A stretch of DNA of 64,000 bases from Lepus europaeus (lineage: Eukaryota > Chordata > Mammalia > Lagomorpha > Leporidae): the NCBI RefSeq assembly GCF_033115175.1, contig NC_084835.1, positions 96,688,448-96,752,447 of the forward strand, written 5' to 3'. Each line of letters starts with the position of its first letter. Positions within the stretch are counted from its first letter, which is position 1. The notes under the pieces were generated by a model that made no database searches, was not told the DNA's origin, and saw nothing but the letters and a program-made list of their open reading frames with translations. Both the position numbers and the translations under genes were made by a program. This document shows, piece by piece, positions 42,275 through 52,683 of the stretch.

Positions 42275-42390
42275 CCAACCATCACCACCTATTACTGCAT
42301 TTATTACCAGGGTCCTCTGAGCGGGGGGAATATTAACCCCGTTTTACAGAGGTGCACATTGAAGATCAAGGGCACTACCTTCTTCCTGGT
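42275..42390 (-). mobile_element. MIR fragment
   Basis: 'attaaccccgttttacagag' followed by gtgcacattgaagatcaagggca is antisense MIR (ccccattttacagatgaggaaactgag…). Confidence 0.5.
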
Positions 42391-42721
42391 TTGGGATTTC
42401 TCTTCCGGGGAGCTATGCCTTTTATTTACATAGGAGTGATCCCTTCTTTAGCAAGTGAATTCTTGACATCAGCAGAGTGGTGGACCTGAGAGACTGTGTA
42501 CTTTGGGGTTTGCTAGCAGTTTCTGGGGAGAACAGTCGCTCAAGAGCATTGCTGCTGTCACTCAGGTACTCACATGCCGCTGGAGAACGGAAGTCAGCTT
42601 CTGTGCATCCATGTATCCATGTATCCATGGGCTACATGCACGTGATACATGTGTGTGCAAGGCATGCCTGTGTCCATGTGAGTGTGTTCATGGAGTCCTT
42701 ATTGAATCCAAGGCAGATTCT
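42391..42721. other. single-copy segment with a short ATCC repeat
   Basis: tgcatccatgtatccatgta plus tccatgggct forms a minor simple repeat near 42604. Nothing else recognised. Confidence 0.4.
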
Positions 42722-43055
42722 TTTTTTGTTTTTAAAGATTTATTTATTTATCTGAAAGGCAGAGTTACAGAAAGGCAGAGGGAGGGAGGGAGAGAGAGGT
42801 TTTCTATCTGCTGGTTCACTCCCCAAATGGCTGCAACGCTGGAAAGGGGCCAATCCAAACCAGGAGCCTGGAGCTGCTTCCAGATGTCCCAGGCGAGTGC
42901 AGGGGCCCAAGGACTTGGGCCATCTTCTACTGCTTTCCCAGGCCATAGCAGAGAGCTAGATAGAAAGTGGAGCAGCCAGGATGTGAACTGGCGCCCATAT
43001 GGGATGCTGGCCCTGCAGGTGGCAGCTTTACTTGCTATGCCACAGCGCTGGCCCC
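42722..43055 (-). mobile_element. C-SINE, intermediate
   Basis: tttaaagatttatttattta tail, gggagggagggagagagag tract, complete head ending 'ccacagcgctggcccc'. Confidence 0.92.
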
Positions 43056-43097
43056 CCCCAAGGCTGATTGTTTAGTTACTGGTTTCAAAGCGATTAG

Positions 43098-43392
43098 GTT
43101 TTATTTATTTTTTTATAATATTTACTTTTATTTATTTAAAAGGGAGGGGGAGAGACAGATTTTCCATCCGCTGGTTCACTCCCTCAAATGACTGCAAAAG
43201 CCAGGAGAGGGCTGAAGCCAAGAGCCTGGAACCTCCATCTGGATGTCCCATCTTCCTCTGCTTTCCCAGGCACATTAACAGGGAGCTGGATTGGAAGTGG
43301 AGCAGCTGGGACTTGAACCAGCAATCATATATGGGATGCCGATGTCGCAGATGGTGACTTCACCGGCTATACTACAACGCAGGTGCCAGCCA
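43098..43392 (-). mobile_element. old C-SINE
   Basis: tttatttttttataatattt tail. The middle 'gtgcaagcacttgggcca' block is deleted. Head ends ctacaacgcaggtgcc. Confidence 0.82.
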
Positions 43393-43835
43393 TTGGACTT
43401 ACAGTGTGGGCCTCTGAGAAGCCATTCCAGGTTAGACTCCCTGAAGTCCAAAAAGAGCTCAGAGTTCAGGTGCATGAAGGTTCCCAGCCACAGCCTGGAG
43501 GGTGTGAATGAATGGTCAATCTGAACACATGTTTGCGTATCTAGAAGTACACACACAGAAGCTTTAACACACGGTCCCTAATATGTGCTTCATTCTAAAG
43601 ACATATGCTACCTGCAGAGGTGAGTGTCAGGGCTCAAGTCCAGCCAGGGTTGATGAGGCTCCTGGAGACTCTACTGTATGTGAGCTCACAAAGGTAGGGC
43701 ACCAGGAATAGGTTGTAGTACGAGAGCAGAGCTTACAGCAGAAAATGAATGGGGTGTAAACATTTTAGGGCACTCACCCGGGGACTTAGTTTCATATGTT
43801 GGTTGCAAGGGGTCCCTCATGCTGGTTCTTATAGG
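43393..43835. other. single-copy segment
   Basis: Contains a consensus donor GAG/gtgagt near 43619 with an acceptor only 19 bp upstream. Treated as a decoy. Confidence 0.35.
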
Positions 43836-44034
43836 GATGGGGAACATCTAGCCCGTGGGCCCTATAAGGCCCACAAAATCGTTCGGGTTGGACTTGCCAA
43901 GGCAACTGCAGACGGGACTCGAAATTCAGTAAATCTATGGCAGGCTGACTTTTCAGTTAGTAATTTTGTATGGCTGGTGAATGACACTATGAACATCCCA
44001 CATGGCCCTTTGCAGAAGAAAGGTTCCCTCCAAA
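43836..44034 (+). mobile_element. hAT-like non-autonomous transposon, copy 1
   Basis: Starts gggatggggaacatctagcc, contains 'ggcccacaaaatcgttcggg' and ends aaaggttccct. It aligns over its whole length with the element at 49725, roughly two-thirds identical by eye. The ends (…tggggaac / ggttccct…) are inverted relative to each other. The right terminus is followed by a poly(C) run that has replaced the last bases. Confidence 0.6.
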
Positions 44035-44052
44035 CCCCCCCCCCCCCCCCCG
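44034..44052 (+). repeat. poly(C) run
   Basis: About 18 C in a row, directly abutting the 3' end of the hAT-like element. Confidence 0.9.
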
Positions 44053-44671
44053 CAAACTGTTCCGAGTCAGCCCGCACTTCAGGCTGTGTGGACTGTCCCG
44101 GTGGGCCCAGAGGTGTGTCCTTGTGTAGCCTCAGGTTGCTGTGGGGGAGTCTGAGCGGCGAGCAGCTGGGCGAGCTTCTCCAGGCGCCCGGTGTGATGTC
44201 CCGTGATTCCCCGCCCACCCTGCACTGCAGGTCTGTGTAGGCATTTTCACAGGGCCGGCTTTCTACCCACTCCCAGGCTCTCTTCTCTGATTCCTGTCAT
44301 TGTCCTCCAGTTTTGTACTGGACTGGGGGTCCATGGGCCTTGTTTTCAGATCATGTTGCTTGCAGTTCAGCTCAGGCCGGGGGTGCAGGAGGTAGGTGGT
44401 CAGGATGGAGAGGAATCCCAGAGTAGGGACGGGAGGTACAGCTAGACAGGCAAGCTGTAATTCTGAGAATTCCCCGTGCTTGATGACATTTCTGCAAAAC
44501 CTCCCCATCGTGTGGCAGCCCCTCTTGGTGTTCTGAGTGGTGGGGGGGTGGGCGGGGCTGGGGTGTGGACCCCCACCTCTGGGCTTTGTGGCTCACTCTC
44601 ATGCTGAGCTCAGCTATGCACTTCCAGGCTTGGGTTTTCTGCTGCCCCCCTCCGCCCGCCTCCTGCTGCAG
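44053..44671. other. single-copy segment
   Basis: Unique GC-moderate DNA leading into the candidate exon at 44672. Confidence 0.4.
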
Positions 44672-44757
44672 GCAAGTTCATTGAGAACCATGCTGTGACA
44701 GTGGCCTCTCCCTGCGCTGTCACCAGGCTGGTTTACTGACATCTGCCTGTGTCTCAG
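44672..44757 (+). other. candidate 86-bp untranslated exon
   Basis: Acceptor with a long pyrimidine tract (tgcccccctccgcccgcctc plus ctgctgcag) and the donor TCTCAG/gtaagc, both near consensus. All three frames contain a stop, so it would be 5'UTR or a cassette exon. It lies 4.6 kb downstream of the CpG-island donor at 40102 and on the same strand, a natural second exon. Confidence 0.42.
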
Positions 44758-44867
44758 GTAAGCCCAGCTGAGCTGTGGTTCAGAACAGGTGCGGACAGAC
44801 GCGTCCTGCGGCTGTGTCTTCCAGAGCCGGGGTGGGGCTGGGGGGTGGGCATCGCACATGATCTGAT

Positions 44868-44990
44868 CTCCGTGAGAAGGCCCAAGGTTCAGAGGAGGGA
44901 AGTGACTTGCCCAAGGTCGCTGTGAGCCCCTGGCAGAGTGGCACAGGAAACCCTGCGTCTTCTGTCTCTACACCAGGATGCCTTCTGGGA
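44868..44990 (-). mobile_element. MIR fragment
   Basis: 'gaagtgacttgcccaaggtc' followed by gctgtgagcccctggcagagtgg matches antisense MIR. Confidence 0.6.
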
Positions 44991-45394
44991 AAAAGTTGAG
45001 TCCTTCTTTCCCTAAGGGTGGGACCCCTCCTTCTTGCCTTTTCTCTGGTTCTGGGAGAAGTTTTAGGGTCCCCTTTCCCCCTTGAGGATACTTTCCTTTA
45101 GGACTGGCCTTCCTGCCTAATCTTTCACCTTTGGCTTCCAGCAACAGAGGAGTGAGTCTCCGGGAGAGATGGGCGTGGGGACTCTGGCACTCGGAAGAGT
45201 GCTCTGGGGCTTTCCAGTCTGTGCCAGGGTTCTCAGGAGTTCCCCGGAAGTGTTGGCCAAGGTGTCGTATGTTTTCCTAGAAAGAATAGAAATCATTCGA
45301 CTCTCAACTGACTCAAAGAAGGACCCAGGTACTGCAGGGGAGAACAGTAAGGTTGGATAGGGGTTGGTTGGCAAGGTGGACTGTGACAATGCCC
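44991..45394. other. single-copy segment with a protein-like frame
   Basis: Between 45169 and 45360 a plus frame of 63 codons is open. Its middle (VLAKVSYVFLERIEIIRLST) looks more protein-like than other frames here, with an AG acceptor near 45236 and a CAG/gtactg donor near 45330. No family recognised. Confidence 0.25.
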
Positions 45395-45560
45395 TACATG
45401 TGATTCAGCTTTACATTTTGCAAAATATCGCACGTGTGATCCCATCTGCCTCTTACAATAAGCTGCCACCATTATTCCCATTTCTCACATGGGGAAACTG
45501 AGCCTGTGGTTGTTGACAGGGCTTTGAACCCTGACATTCTGACTTCCAATCCAGTGCCCG
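45395..45560 (-). mobile_element. MIR
   Basis: 'tgtgatcccatctgcctctt' , ttattcccatttctcacatg and then 'ggctttgaaccctgacattc' in antisense MIR order. Confidence 0.65.
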
Positions 45561-45829
45561 GGGCTTGAATCTTTCAGGTCTTCCTTGTGTCTGCTGTTGA
45601 CTCAAATCTAGCGGCAGAGCCAGACGCAAATGCCGACTTGCCCAGGAGCAGGATGGATGAAGGAGGCCGTTTGAGAGCCATGATATGTGGAATGGGGTCA
45701 CCTTGAGATGATTTCGTGGAAGAGGTGAATTTGGGAGCAGGTGGAGGAAACTTTCAGCTGGGGCAATGGTCCAAAAGTACTTAAAGGGAACCTGTGTGTG
45801 CTTGGGGTGGGATGGGGCAGACCACACTG

Positions 45830-46440
45830 GTGTGGCCGATGCTCCTGCAGTCAGCATGGACATCCTACTGTCGGGCTCCGTTGCTGTGCCTGGCATTGTG
45901 CTAGACCCTGAGATTGCCACAGTGAGCAGACACAGCCCCCTGTCCTCAGGAGCCCGCTGTCCCGTGGGAGACACAGACGCTTGGCTGGTTAGCTTCGTTG
46001 TGGTGTGGTGAGCACTGTGGTGGAGAAAAGCCAGAGGCCCTGCAGCAGCACAGACAAAGCGAGCAGGATCTGGTCTCTGAGATCAGGGAGGGCTTCCCGA
46101 AGGAGTCAATGTAAGGACAGCCAGGAGAGGAGCCCGGGGAGGGGCACTCGGGAAGGGAGGGCAGGCCTGAAGGTGCAGGGGCACGAGACAGCCTGGCGGG
46201 CAGAAGGAACCTGAAACAGTAAGGTCAGATGCAAAGGCGGCCTTGTGGATAGCACTCAGACCTTGGCTTTCAGCCCGCAAGCAAAGCTTGGAGGAAGGGG
46301 CTTTCAGCAGAGTGGGGGTGTCGGCCGTGGGGCAGAAGGGAACATGACTGGGAGCCAGCGAACACTGGGTGGCCGAGGCAGAACAAGCTCTCTACAGTGA
46401 TCAGGTCACCAGGGAGGAGGTCTGCAACCAGGGCATATGG
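45830..46440 (-). mobile_element. long L2 fragment
   Basis: 'ctgtgcctggcattgtgcta' then cctgagattgccacagtgagcagac and 'agggagggcttcccgaagga' in antisense L2 order over about 500 bp. One of the longest L2 relics here. Confidence 0.6.
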
Positions 46441-47974
46441 CTAGGGCTGGAGCCAGGTGGAGAAGAGAACCTGCAGTGGTAGCTTCGGGTTAGGGAAGTG
46501 AGAGACGAGTTCTACCGAGTCCCAGGTTGCTGGTCTCTCTGGGTGGGGGCAGCCCTTAACCCAGGGTGAACTTGTGCTTGCCGGAGCTGGTCTGCTGGGG
46601 TGGGGGTGGGTTCAGGGCCACAGGCTTTGGATTTGACTTGCTGGTGGCATGGCCTGATGGCCCTGTGATGCTATGGACAATACAGCGCACAAGGTGGAAG
46701 CTTGAAGTGTGGGCAGGAGCTGTGGCTGTGGGCGTGGGGACCCGTCTGCCCCGGAGGCGTGAGCGTGAGCGTGACCGTGCCCATGGTGGGGGATGCTGTA
46801 GACAATAGGAGCAGCCCTCTTCCTCCCATTGTGGGAGAATCCTTTGTCACACCGGGCCGCCTGTCAGGGAAGCCAGGCGGGGATGCTGTGTCACGCTGGA
46901 GGCCCGGCTGGCAGGATCTGGCGACAGCCGTGAGCGCGCTTCAGCGGGAAACATTACAGTCAGGGGAGAGACGTTTGCATTGCTAACAGACACAGCGAGC
47001 AGAGTGCTGACCGGCTGCAGGGCCGGCCAGACTGGGAGCCTGCTTCCGGCGACGGGCAGTTGACTTGGGGAGACAAAACGTGGATCTCTGAAACCACAAA
47101 TAAAAGCAGAGCAAGCCCTGCACAGCATAGAATGCAAACGGAATAGGAGCGCGCTGCAGACCCCTCCCATCCTGCCTAGCTCGTTTTCACAGAGCTGACG
47201 TGCCTGGCACGCAGCGGGTGGTCTGGCCACATTTGCAGATCTGCAGGGGTGTGGCAGTTAGTCGTGTGGGGCGAGAGGTCAGCAAGCCCCATGTGGGCAT
47301 CCCAGCCCTGTTCTAGGGCACCTTCCGCGCCACAGTTCTGTGGACACCTTGCAAACCGCCCGGCTGCAGAGCACCCAGGAGCGCGTGCAAGTATGACCGG
47401 CAGCTTTGCAAAGCAGAGCTAAGCTCGTGGGTCATGAGGGAATCCCCCCGGGATCTCAGCAGGGGTGAGAGGGTCAGCTGTGGCTGTGGCGGTAGAGGCT
47501 CCTTCAAGACTAGAGATGGGAGCGGGAGTCAGAACGCACAGCCCTGCCTCAAGCACATGGCTGGACAGGGCGCAGCCCACGGTCGGTCTGTCCATTGGCA
47601 CCGGGTGGTGGAGGCTGCTTTTTGTCTGGACCTGGGCTTCAGGTGGGGAGAATCTTCCCTGGAATTTGGAAACCTCAGGCCCATCGTGGCTTTGGACACC
47701 AGACACCACTAGACACGTGGTCTAAGAGACCCCCTACCCCCCCACCACCGGGGAAGTAACTGGCATAGGAAGTCTAGAGGGTCAGGGTCCTCCTGACTGT
47801 AGACTCCTGGGGAGATGCTGGGACCCCCTATTCTTTACTGGCTTAAATCCCATCCCAAGTGATGCTTCAGGCTTGGGGCCACGTAAATGAGAAAGTGGAG
47901 GCAGGGAGGGGGTAGCCAGACGGCAGGAGTACCCTCAGGCAGAAGCTTTTTGCTGATTTTTTGAATTTTTAAAT
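46441..47974. other. 1.5-kb single-copy segment
   Basis: No repeat recognised. A gcgtgagcgtgagcgtgacc stretch near 46757 is a minor simple repeat. Intron-like. Confidence 0.4.
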
Positions 47975-48274
47975 TACCTAATTAATTTTCATTTTATTTG
48001 AAAGGCAGAGAGACACATCTTCTGGTTCACTCCCCAAATGCCTGTAATAGCTAGGACAGGGCCAGGTGGGAGCTCAGAGCCCAGAACTCCATCCAGGTCT
48101 CCCTCGTGGGTGGCAGGGACCCAAGTACTTGAGCCATCACCACTGCCTCCCAGGCATTTTAGCAGGAAGCCAGCTGGGAGTGGAGTAGCTGGGACTGTGA
48201 CCAGGTCCCCCAGTATGGGATGTGGGCATCTCGGGCCGCGACTTAACCGCTCTGCCAAATGCCCGCTCTGGTGA
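47975..48274 (-). mobile_element. old C-SINE without GA tract
   Basis: 'cattttatttgaaaggcaga' tail side, then directly tcttctggttcactcccc. Head worn (gacttaaccgctctgccaaa). Confidence 0.82.
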
Positions 48275-48289
48275 GACCTTTTATTTTTT

Positions 48290-49400
48290 ATCTTATTTTT
48301 TTTTTTAAAGTTTTTAAGCATTTTATTCAGTGAAAGAAATGCACAGGAAAGTGAGGGCTTTCATTAAGGGAGAAAGAAGGCTGGAAGCTAAGTTGGGTCC
48401 ATACCAGGCAGAGAGCAGGCTGGGAGCCACGTGGAGCAAGCTTGCGGGCAGGAAAGCAGAGGCAGGGCAGAGGCGAATGGGCCACGTGCCTGCGGGGCAA
48501 CAAGGGGAGGGCCCACTGTGTTCCAGGCCTTTTATTCACTCCCAAGGGGGGTGGTTACGTCGTTTGATTGGCAGGTGGGCATACAGGTGGGATCAGGTAG
48601 GGGCATGAGATTACACGGGGGGGGGGGGTGGTCTTCCAGCTCACAAACCTAATTGATTTGATCCTGTCTGCCCACCTATAGCATTCCCCTCTCAGAGATT
48701 CCAGACCTTAATCCTAAGGGATGCTGAAGGGTGTAGAATCATCATATCTCCCATAGCTGCTTCCTGTTTAACAGGGGTGTAATAGTACAGGCCCTGCCTG
48801 TCCTGGGTCTGGAAGTCTCTATCTCATCTAATGAATTTGCCTTATGAGCTGGAAAATTTTTGGCTGTGTCCCCGGCATGGTCAGTTATTCTCAGAAGTCA
48901 TTAAGTTCTGAAACATACAAGTTTGTTGATTAGCATAAACAAAACTGGAACAAAACCAGTTGCAAGTGGAGTGCTCCATAAGATGGAAAGAATATACCTT
49001 ACAAGCCCCCAGATAGTGGGTGGCGATAGAGAACCTTTGCAAGGGGCCTTGGGGGCAGTCGTGTAAGAGGGGGAGGCCCCTGCCCTGGGGCTCCATCTCT
49101 CCCGAGAAGCCGGAGGGTGGGCCCTGTCCCGGGAAACAGAACCTTCCTGCCGCAGGCCAGGGGCTCGTAGGTGGCATGTGTTTCTGGGTTCCCCAGAACG
49201 ACACCCAAATAGGTCCCAGCTGCTGCTCAGCCTCCACATCGTGCACGGCGTCAGCTTCCCCCCTGCCCAGCATCTGCTGTTCCTGTGGTTTTAAGCTCCA
49301 GGGGTGTGTGCAGGCCGCCTTGTCAACCCTTTGCCTGGTGTGGGAATCCTGCCCCGAGAAGTACATGGCCCAGATGCTTCCCCTGGCTGGCCAGCTTCTG
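48290..49400 (-). mobile_element. endogenous retrovirus 3' end (LTR plus internal sequence)
   Basis: Read on the minus strand: internal sequence (about 49400 to 48696), a polypurine tract (agagaggggaa, 48684-48694), a solo-type U3 starting TG at 48683 and ending near a TATA-like AATAAAAGG (48528-48536), then R with AATAAA (48322-48327), and then an A-rich run at 48290-48310 with no U5. Internal frames contain stops; the longest, 180 codons, covers 48881-49423 and resembles no domain that I can name. Polypurine-tract plus LTR order identifies it as ERV-derived. The class is unresolved. Defective. Confidence 0.62.
48310..48683 (-). repeat. ERV 3' LTR, U3-R part
   Basis: About 370 bp. TG start next to the polypurine tract, a C/G homopolymer (about 10 bp near 48620), CCAAT-type gccaatcaaac near 48560-48571 on the minus strand, TATA-like box, and a poly(A) signal about 200 bp later. 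The final U5-CA end is missing. Confidence 0.6.
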
Positions 49401-49404
49401 TTAA

Positions 49405-49668
49405 AAGGCCAGCGCTGTGGCACAGAGGGTTAAGCTGCCACCTGCACTGCTGGCATCCCATATGGGCGCTGATTGGAGTCCAGGCTACTCTGCTTCTGAT
49501 CCAGCTGCTTGCTAATGCATCTGGGAAGGCGGTGGAAGATGGTCCAAGTGCCATCCACTGGGAGACCCACATGAAGCCCCATTACGGTCATTGCATCTAC
49601 TAGTAGATGGATGGGTCTCTCTCTCTCTGTCATTCTGCCTTTCACATAAATAAATAAATCTCCTTGGA
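49405..49668 (+). mobile_element. C-SINE with internal deletion
   Basis: Starts aaggccagcgctgtggcaca. The mid-body loses the 'gcttgggcccctgcaccca' block. Ends in a cataaataaataaatc tail. Confidence 0.88.
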
Positions 49669-49724
49669 ACCTCAGCCCCTCCTGCCATTCCTACCTAGGG
49701 GGATGACTTCTGTACCTTACATCA

Positions 49725-49913
49725 GGGCTGGGGACCGCCCAGCCCACCAGCCGTATGAGGCCCTCGAAATCATGCGTTCTGGCCTTGCCAAGGTGGGACT
49801 CAAAATGCAGCAAATCTACAGCAGTCTGAGTTGTAAGCTGAGAATTTTGTGTGGCCCGCGAATGATGTTGGAAACATCCAAATGACCCGTGGTGGAACAA
49901 AGGTTCCCTAGCC
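49725..49913 (+). mobile_element. hAT-like non-autonomous transposon, copy 2
   Basis: Complete copy: begins CAGGGCTGGGGAC and ends GGTTCCCTAGCCCTG, so the termini form a roughly 15-bp inverted repeat. Flanks ccttacat and tgctacaa are a plausible worn 8-bp target duplication. Only about 189 bp and non-coding. The inner part 'aaatcatgcgttctggcctt' pairs with copy 1. Confidence 0.68.
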
Positions 49914-50589
49914 CTGTGCTACAACTCCTGCTTGCCCCTGCTCAGTGGGCCTCAATGGGTCAGGCTGAGGTTCTGGGCACATCCAGCCCGCCCCGGTGCC
50001 GGCTCCCATAGCCGAGGGAGCGCTGGGAGGCGAATGTGAGGTTACGCGGGCTGGCTGTGTTGGCGCGGTCTGTGCGTGGAAGTTTTAGGAAGCTTTGACT
50101 CAACGCTTTTCAGGCCATCGTGGGAAGCGGCAGCACGCACACAACTCCTTCCCCCTCTCTGCGTTCAGGCATCTGAGTCCCTCGCAGGGAGCTGATGTTT
50201 AGTGAGTGTCTGTTATGTGCTGGGTGCTCTCTGGATGCCGACGTGGATAGAACTTCTGTAGGGGAGACAGAGAGCAGAGATGGGGATCTGCCTACCTCTG
50301 GCGGTGACAGCCGAGCCCTGAGGTTACTCAGAAAGAATGCCTGTGGTTCCCTCCAGAGCGGGTGGGGCCAGCACGGCTCCCCTGCTCTTCCCTTTTAGGG
50401 CCTGCCTTTAGGGTAGGCTAAGTCATGATCTCACCGCTAGCTGAGGACCCACAGGCCTTTGCCATACTCTTCTGACTTCGGCAGTAATACTTAGGAGTGT
50501 GAGCCATGAGGTTGATGAGCCATTGAGATCAAGCATGAAGTTTAACTCTGTGACCCTCTGGCTCTCTCAGGAGCAAAGAAGCTTTTTTT
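49914..50589. other. single-copy segment
   Basis: No repeat or exon recognised. 'gtgagtgtctgttatgtgct' near 50199 could be a short L2 relic. Confidence 0.35.
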
Positions 50590-50919
50590 TCCCCCTTTAA
50601 AGATTTTATTTATTTATTTGAGAGGCAGAGTTACAGATAGTGAGAGGGAGAGACGAGAGAAAACTCTTCCTTCCGTTGCTTCACTCCCAGATGGCCTCAA
50701 TGGCTGGAACTGCGCCAATCCGAAGCCAGGAGCCAGGTGCTTCCTCCTGGTCTCCCATGCGGGTGCAGGGCCCAAGCACTTGGGCCATCCTCCATTGCTT
50801 TCCCAGGCCATAGCAGAGAGCTGGACTGGAAGAGGAGCAACCGGGACTAGAAACAGCACCCATATGGGATGCTGGTACGCAGGTGGAGGATTACCTCACT
50901 GCACCATGGTGCTGGCCCT
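50590..50919 (-). mobile_element. C-SINE, intermediate
   Basis: tttaaagattttatttattt tail, complete body and head ending 'accatggtgctggccc'. Confidence 0.92.
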
Positions 50920-50926
50920 CCCCCTT

Positions 50927-51228
50927 TAAATTTTATGTATTTGAAAGGCACACACATACATTTACACACACACACAGCCATCCTTCATTTGCTGATTGAC
51001 TCTGTAAATGCCCACAAAGCCAGGCCAAAGCTAGGAGCCCAGAACCCAACCTGGGTCTCCCATGTGGGTGGCAGGGATCCAGTTAGTTGAGCCATCACCT
51101 GCTACCTCCAAGGACACACATTAGCGGGAGGCCAGATCAAGTAGGGTCGGGACTTGAACCCAGGTTCTCTGATCTGGAATGCAGGTTTCCCCTGTGGCAA
51201 CTTAACTACTATGCAAGAGTCTGCCCCA
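50927..51228 (-). mobile_element. old C-SINE adjoining the previous one
   Basis: tttaaattttatgtatttga tail, (CA)n, head worn to 'ttaactactatgcaagagtc'. Confidence 0.82.
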
Positions 51229-52480
51229 GCCAAGCAGCCCTCTGCTGCTGCACGTCTCTGCTGTCTAGGGCGGCTGCTGTGGGCTCTGTGTTGAGCCACC
51301 TGGGCTGTGGGCTTGCTTCACACAGCTGGGGGGCACACTCACGCAGGCCGCCTGCTGGCAGGCCGGTGGCGAGATGCAGGGTTTCTGGGAAGGCATCCAA
51401 TTTCCACTCTTCCCCCTCCACAAACGGTCCCTGTGCCCACAGTTTGCTGGGTTGCCTTAATCCTTTTAACTTAAGGCTCTTACCCTGTTCACATTTGGTT
51501 CAGTGTAGCAGGCACCTGCTGTGGGTCAGGCTGTGTGGCCGAGGTGGCATGGATTGGCATGAGCCCTGCGGGGTCCCTGCCATCCACCTTCTCATCTTGG
51601 TGAGGGTTAGTGGGAGATCCTGGGTGAGGAGAGCACAAAGGGAGCTGAGGCCACCAGAGTAGAGGGATTGTGTCATTTAGTAAGTTATGAATTTTTTTTA
51701 CCCAGATAATCCCAGATGTAAACTCAGCCTGTCCTGAGCAAATGGGTGCCCACACTGGCCAGGGCGGGTGCAAGCGTGGGGTGATACCCGACGCTGTCAT
51801 TGGTCGCTTACATTGCAAAGTGCTTATGGGAGGGTGTGGGCAGGGGCTCGTGCACAAGAGAAAGTGGCATCTCCTTCCCTCTTTTGCTCAGAGGCCAGGG
51901 AGGAGAGCATTGGCTGTGGGGTCTGAGGACTTGGGGTTCAGATGGGACCCGGTTTGTAGCCACAAGGATCTGTCTTACATCTAGCCATGAGCTCAGTTTA
52001 AGGGTTGGGGAAGAAGAATGGCGGGACAAAAACTACCTGGCTTGTGGGCTATTACTGGCTACAGGTAAAAGAATGCTGGATTGACCGCGGCTGTAAAAAC
52101 CAGGTGTTTAGCCTGAAGACTGAAGAGAGGCGTTCTAGGCTTGTGTAGTTCTGTGGGTCAGTGATCATTTCAAGGACTCCTCCTAACTTTCTGGGCTATG
52201 TCTGCAGGGTATTTGGCCTTGTTTTTTTTCCCCCCTCCAAGCTTGTCCCCTCATCGCATCCTCAGGTAGCCTTATCTGATGGTGGGCAGGGATGCTAGTT
52301 TTGCCTTGTGTGTCTTCATTAGTCGGGAGGGAAACCTTTCTCTGAGCTCCTCTGCTGGGATGCCCATGAAGTACTAATGAAGAGGAACAATACCCTGCCC
52401 TCAGCCCCAGCCGAGTCTGGGAGAGCAGGACTTGGTGAGAGGGGAGCTCTGTTTGCAAGGAAGTAGGTGGTGGGCGGGGC
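51229..52480. other. 1.25-kb single-copy segment
   Basis: No repeat recognised; intron-like. A short unit, gggtgggg-type, recurs without forming an array. Confidence 0.4.
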
Positions 52481-52640
52481 TCGTGGTTGGATAAGCAGTG
52501 ATTAATATGATTTCATTTGTCGATTTGCAAAGGAGACAATTGTATCAAAATAAGGCTTTTTATACCTCTGGGCGTTAACAACCTGCAGCCTGCTTTTTGT
52601 CACCAGGGTTTTGCATTTCTAGTAATTATTATTTTTACCT
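52481..52640. promoter_or_regulatory. candidate conserved enhancer-like block
   Basis: Dense developmental-factor cores in 150 bp: ggataag (GATA), gtgattaatatga (homeodomain), atttgcaaagg (TCF/POU-like), gacaattgtatc (SOX-like) and aataaggctttttatacc. It is AT-rich inside GC-rich DNA and precedes a candidate exon. Confidence 0.3.
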
Positions 52641-52642
52641 AG

Positions 52643-52683
52643 GACCCAGGCCTCCTATGGATGCCTGCCTTTGTGTGGTCTCA
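52643..52683 (+). other. candidate 41-bp exon
   Basis: An acceptor tattatttttacctag and a perfect donor TCA/gtaagt flank a stretch with an ATG followed by eight more codons (MDACLCVVS), ending on a codon boundary. Short, so chance is possible. Confidence 0.25.

Noticed and set aside
43599-43618. 19-bp micro-exon before a perfect gtgagt donor
   Set aside because: Acceptor is weak and nothing supports so short an exon.
46757-46785. Functional (GTGAGC)n repeat
   Set aside because: Only about three imperfect units; ordinary low-complexity sequence.
48881-49423. 180-codon minus frame in the ERV region
   Set aside because: Extends into the neighbouring SINE and carries no recognisable retroviral domain. 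Kept only as part of the defective ERV annotation.
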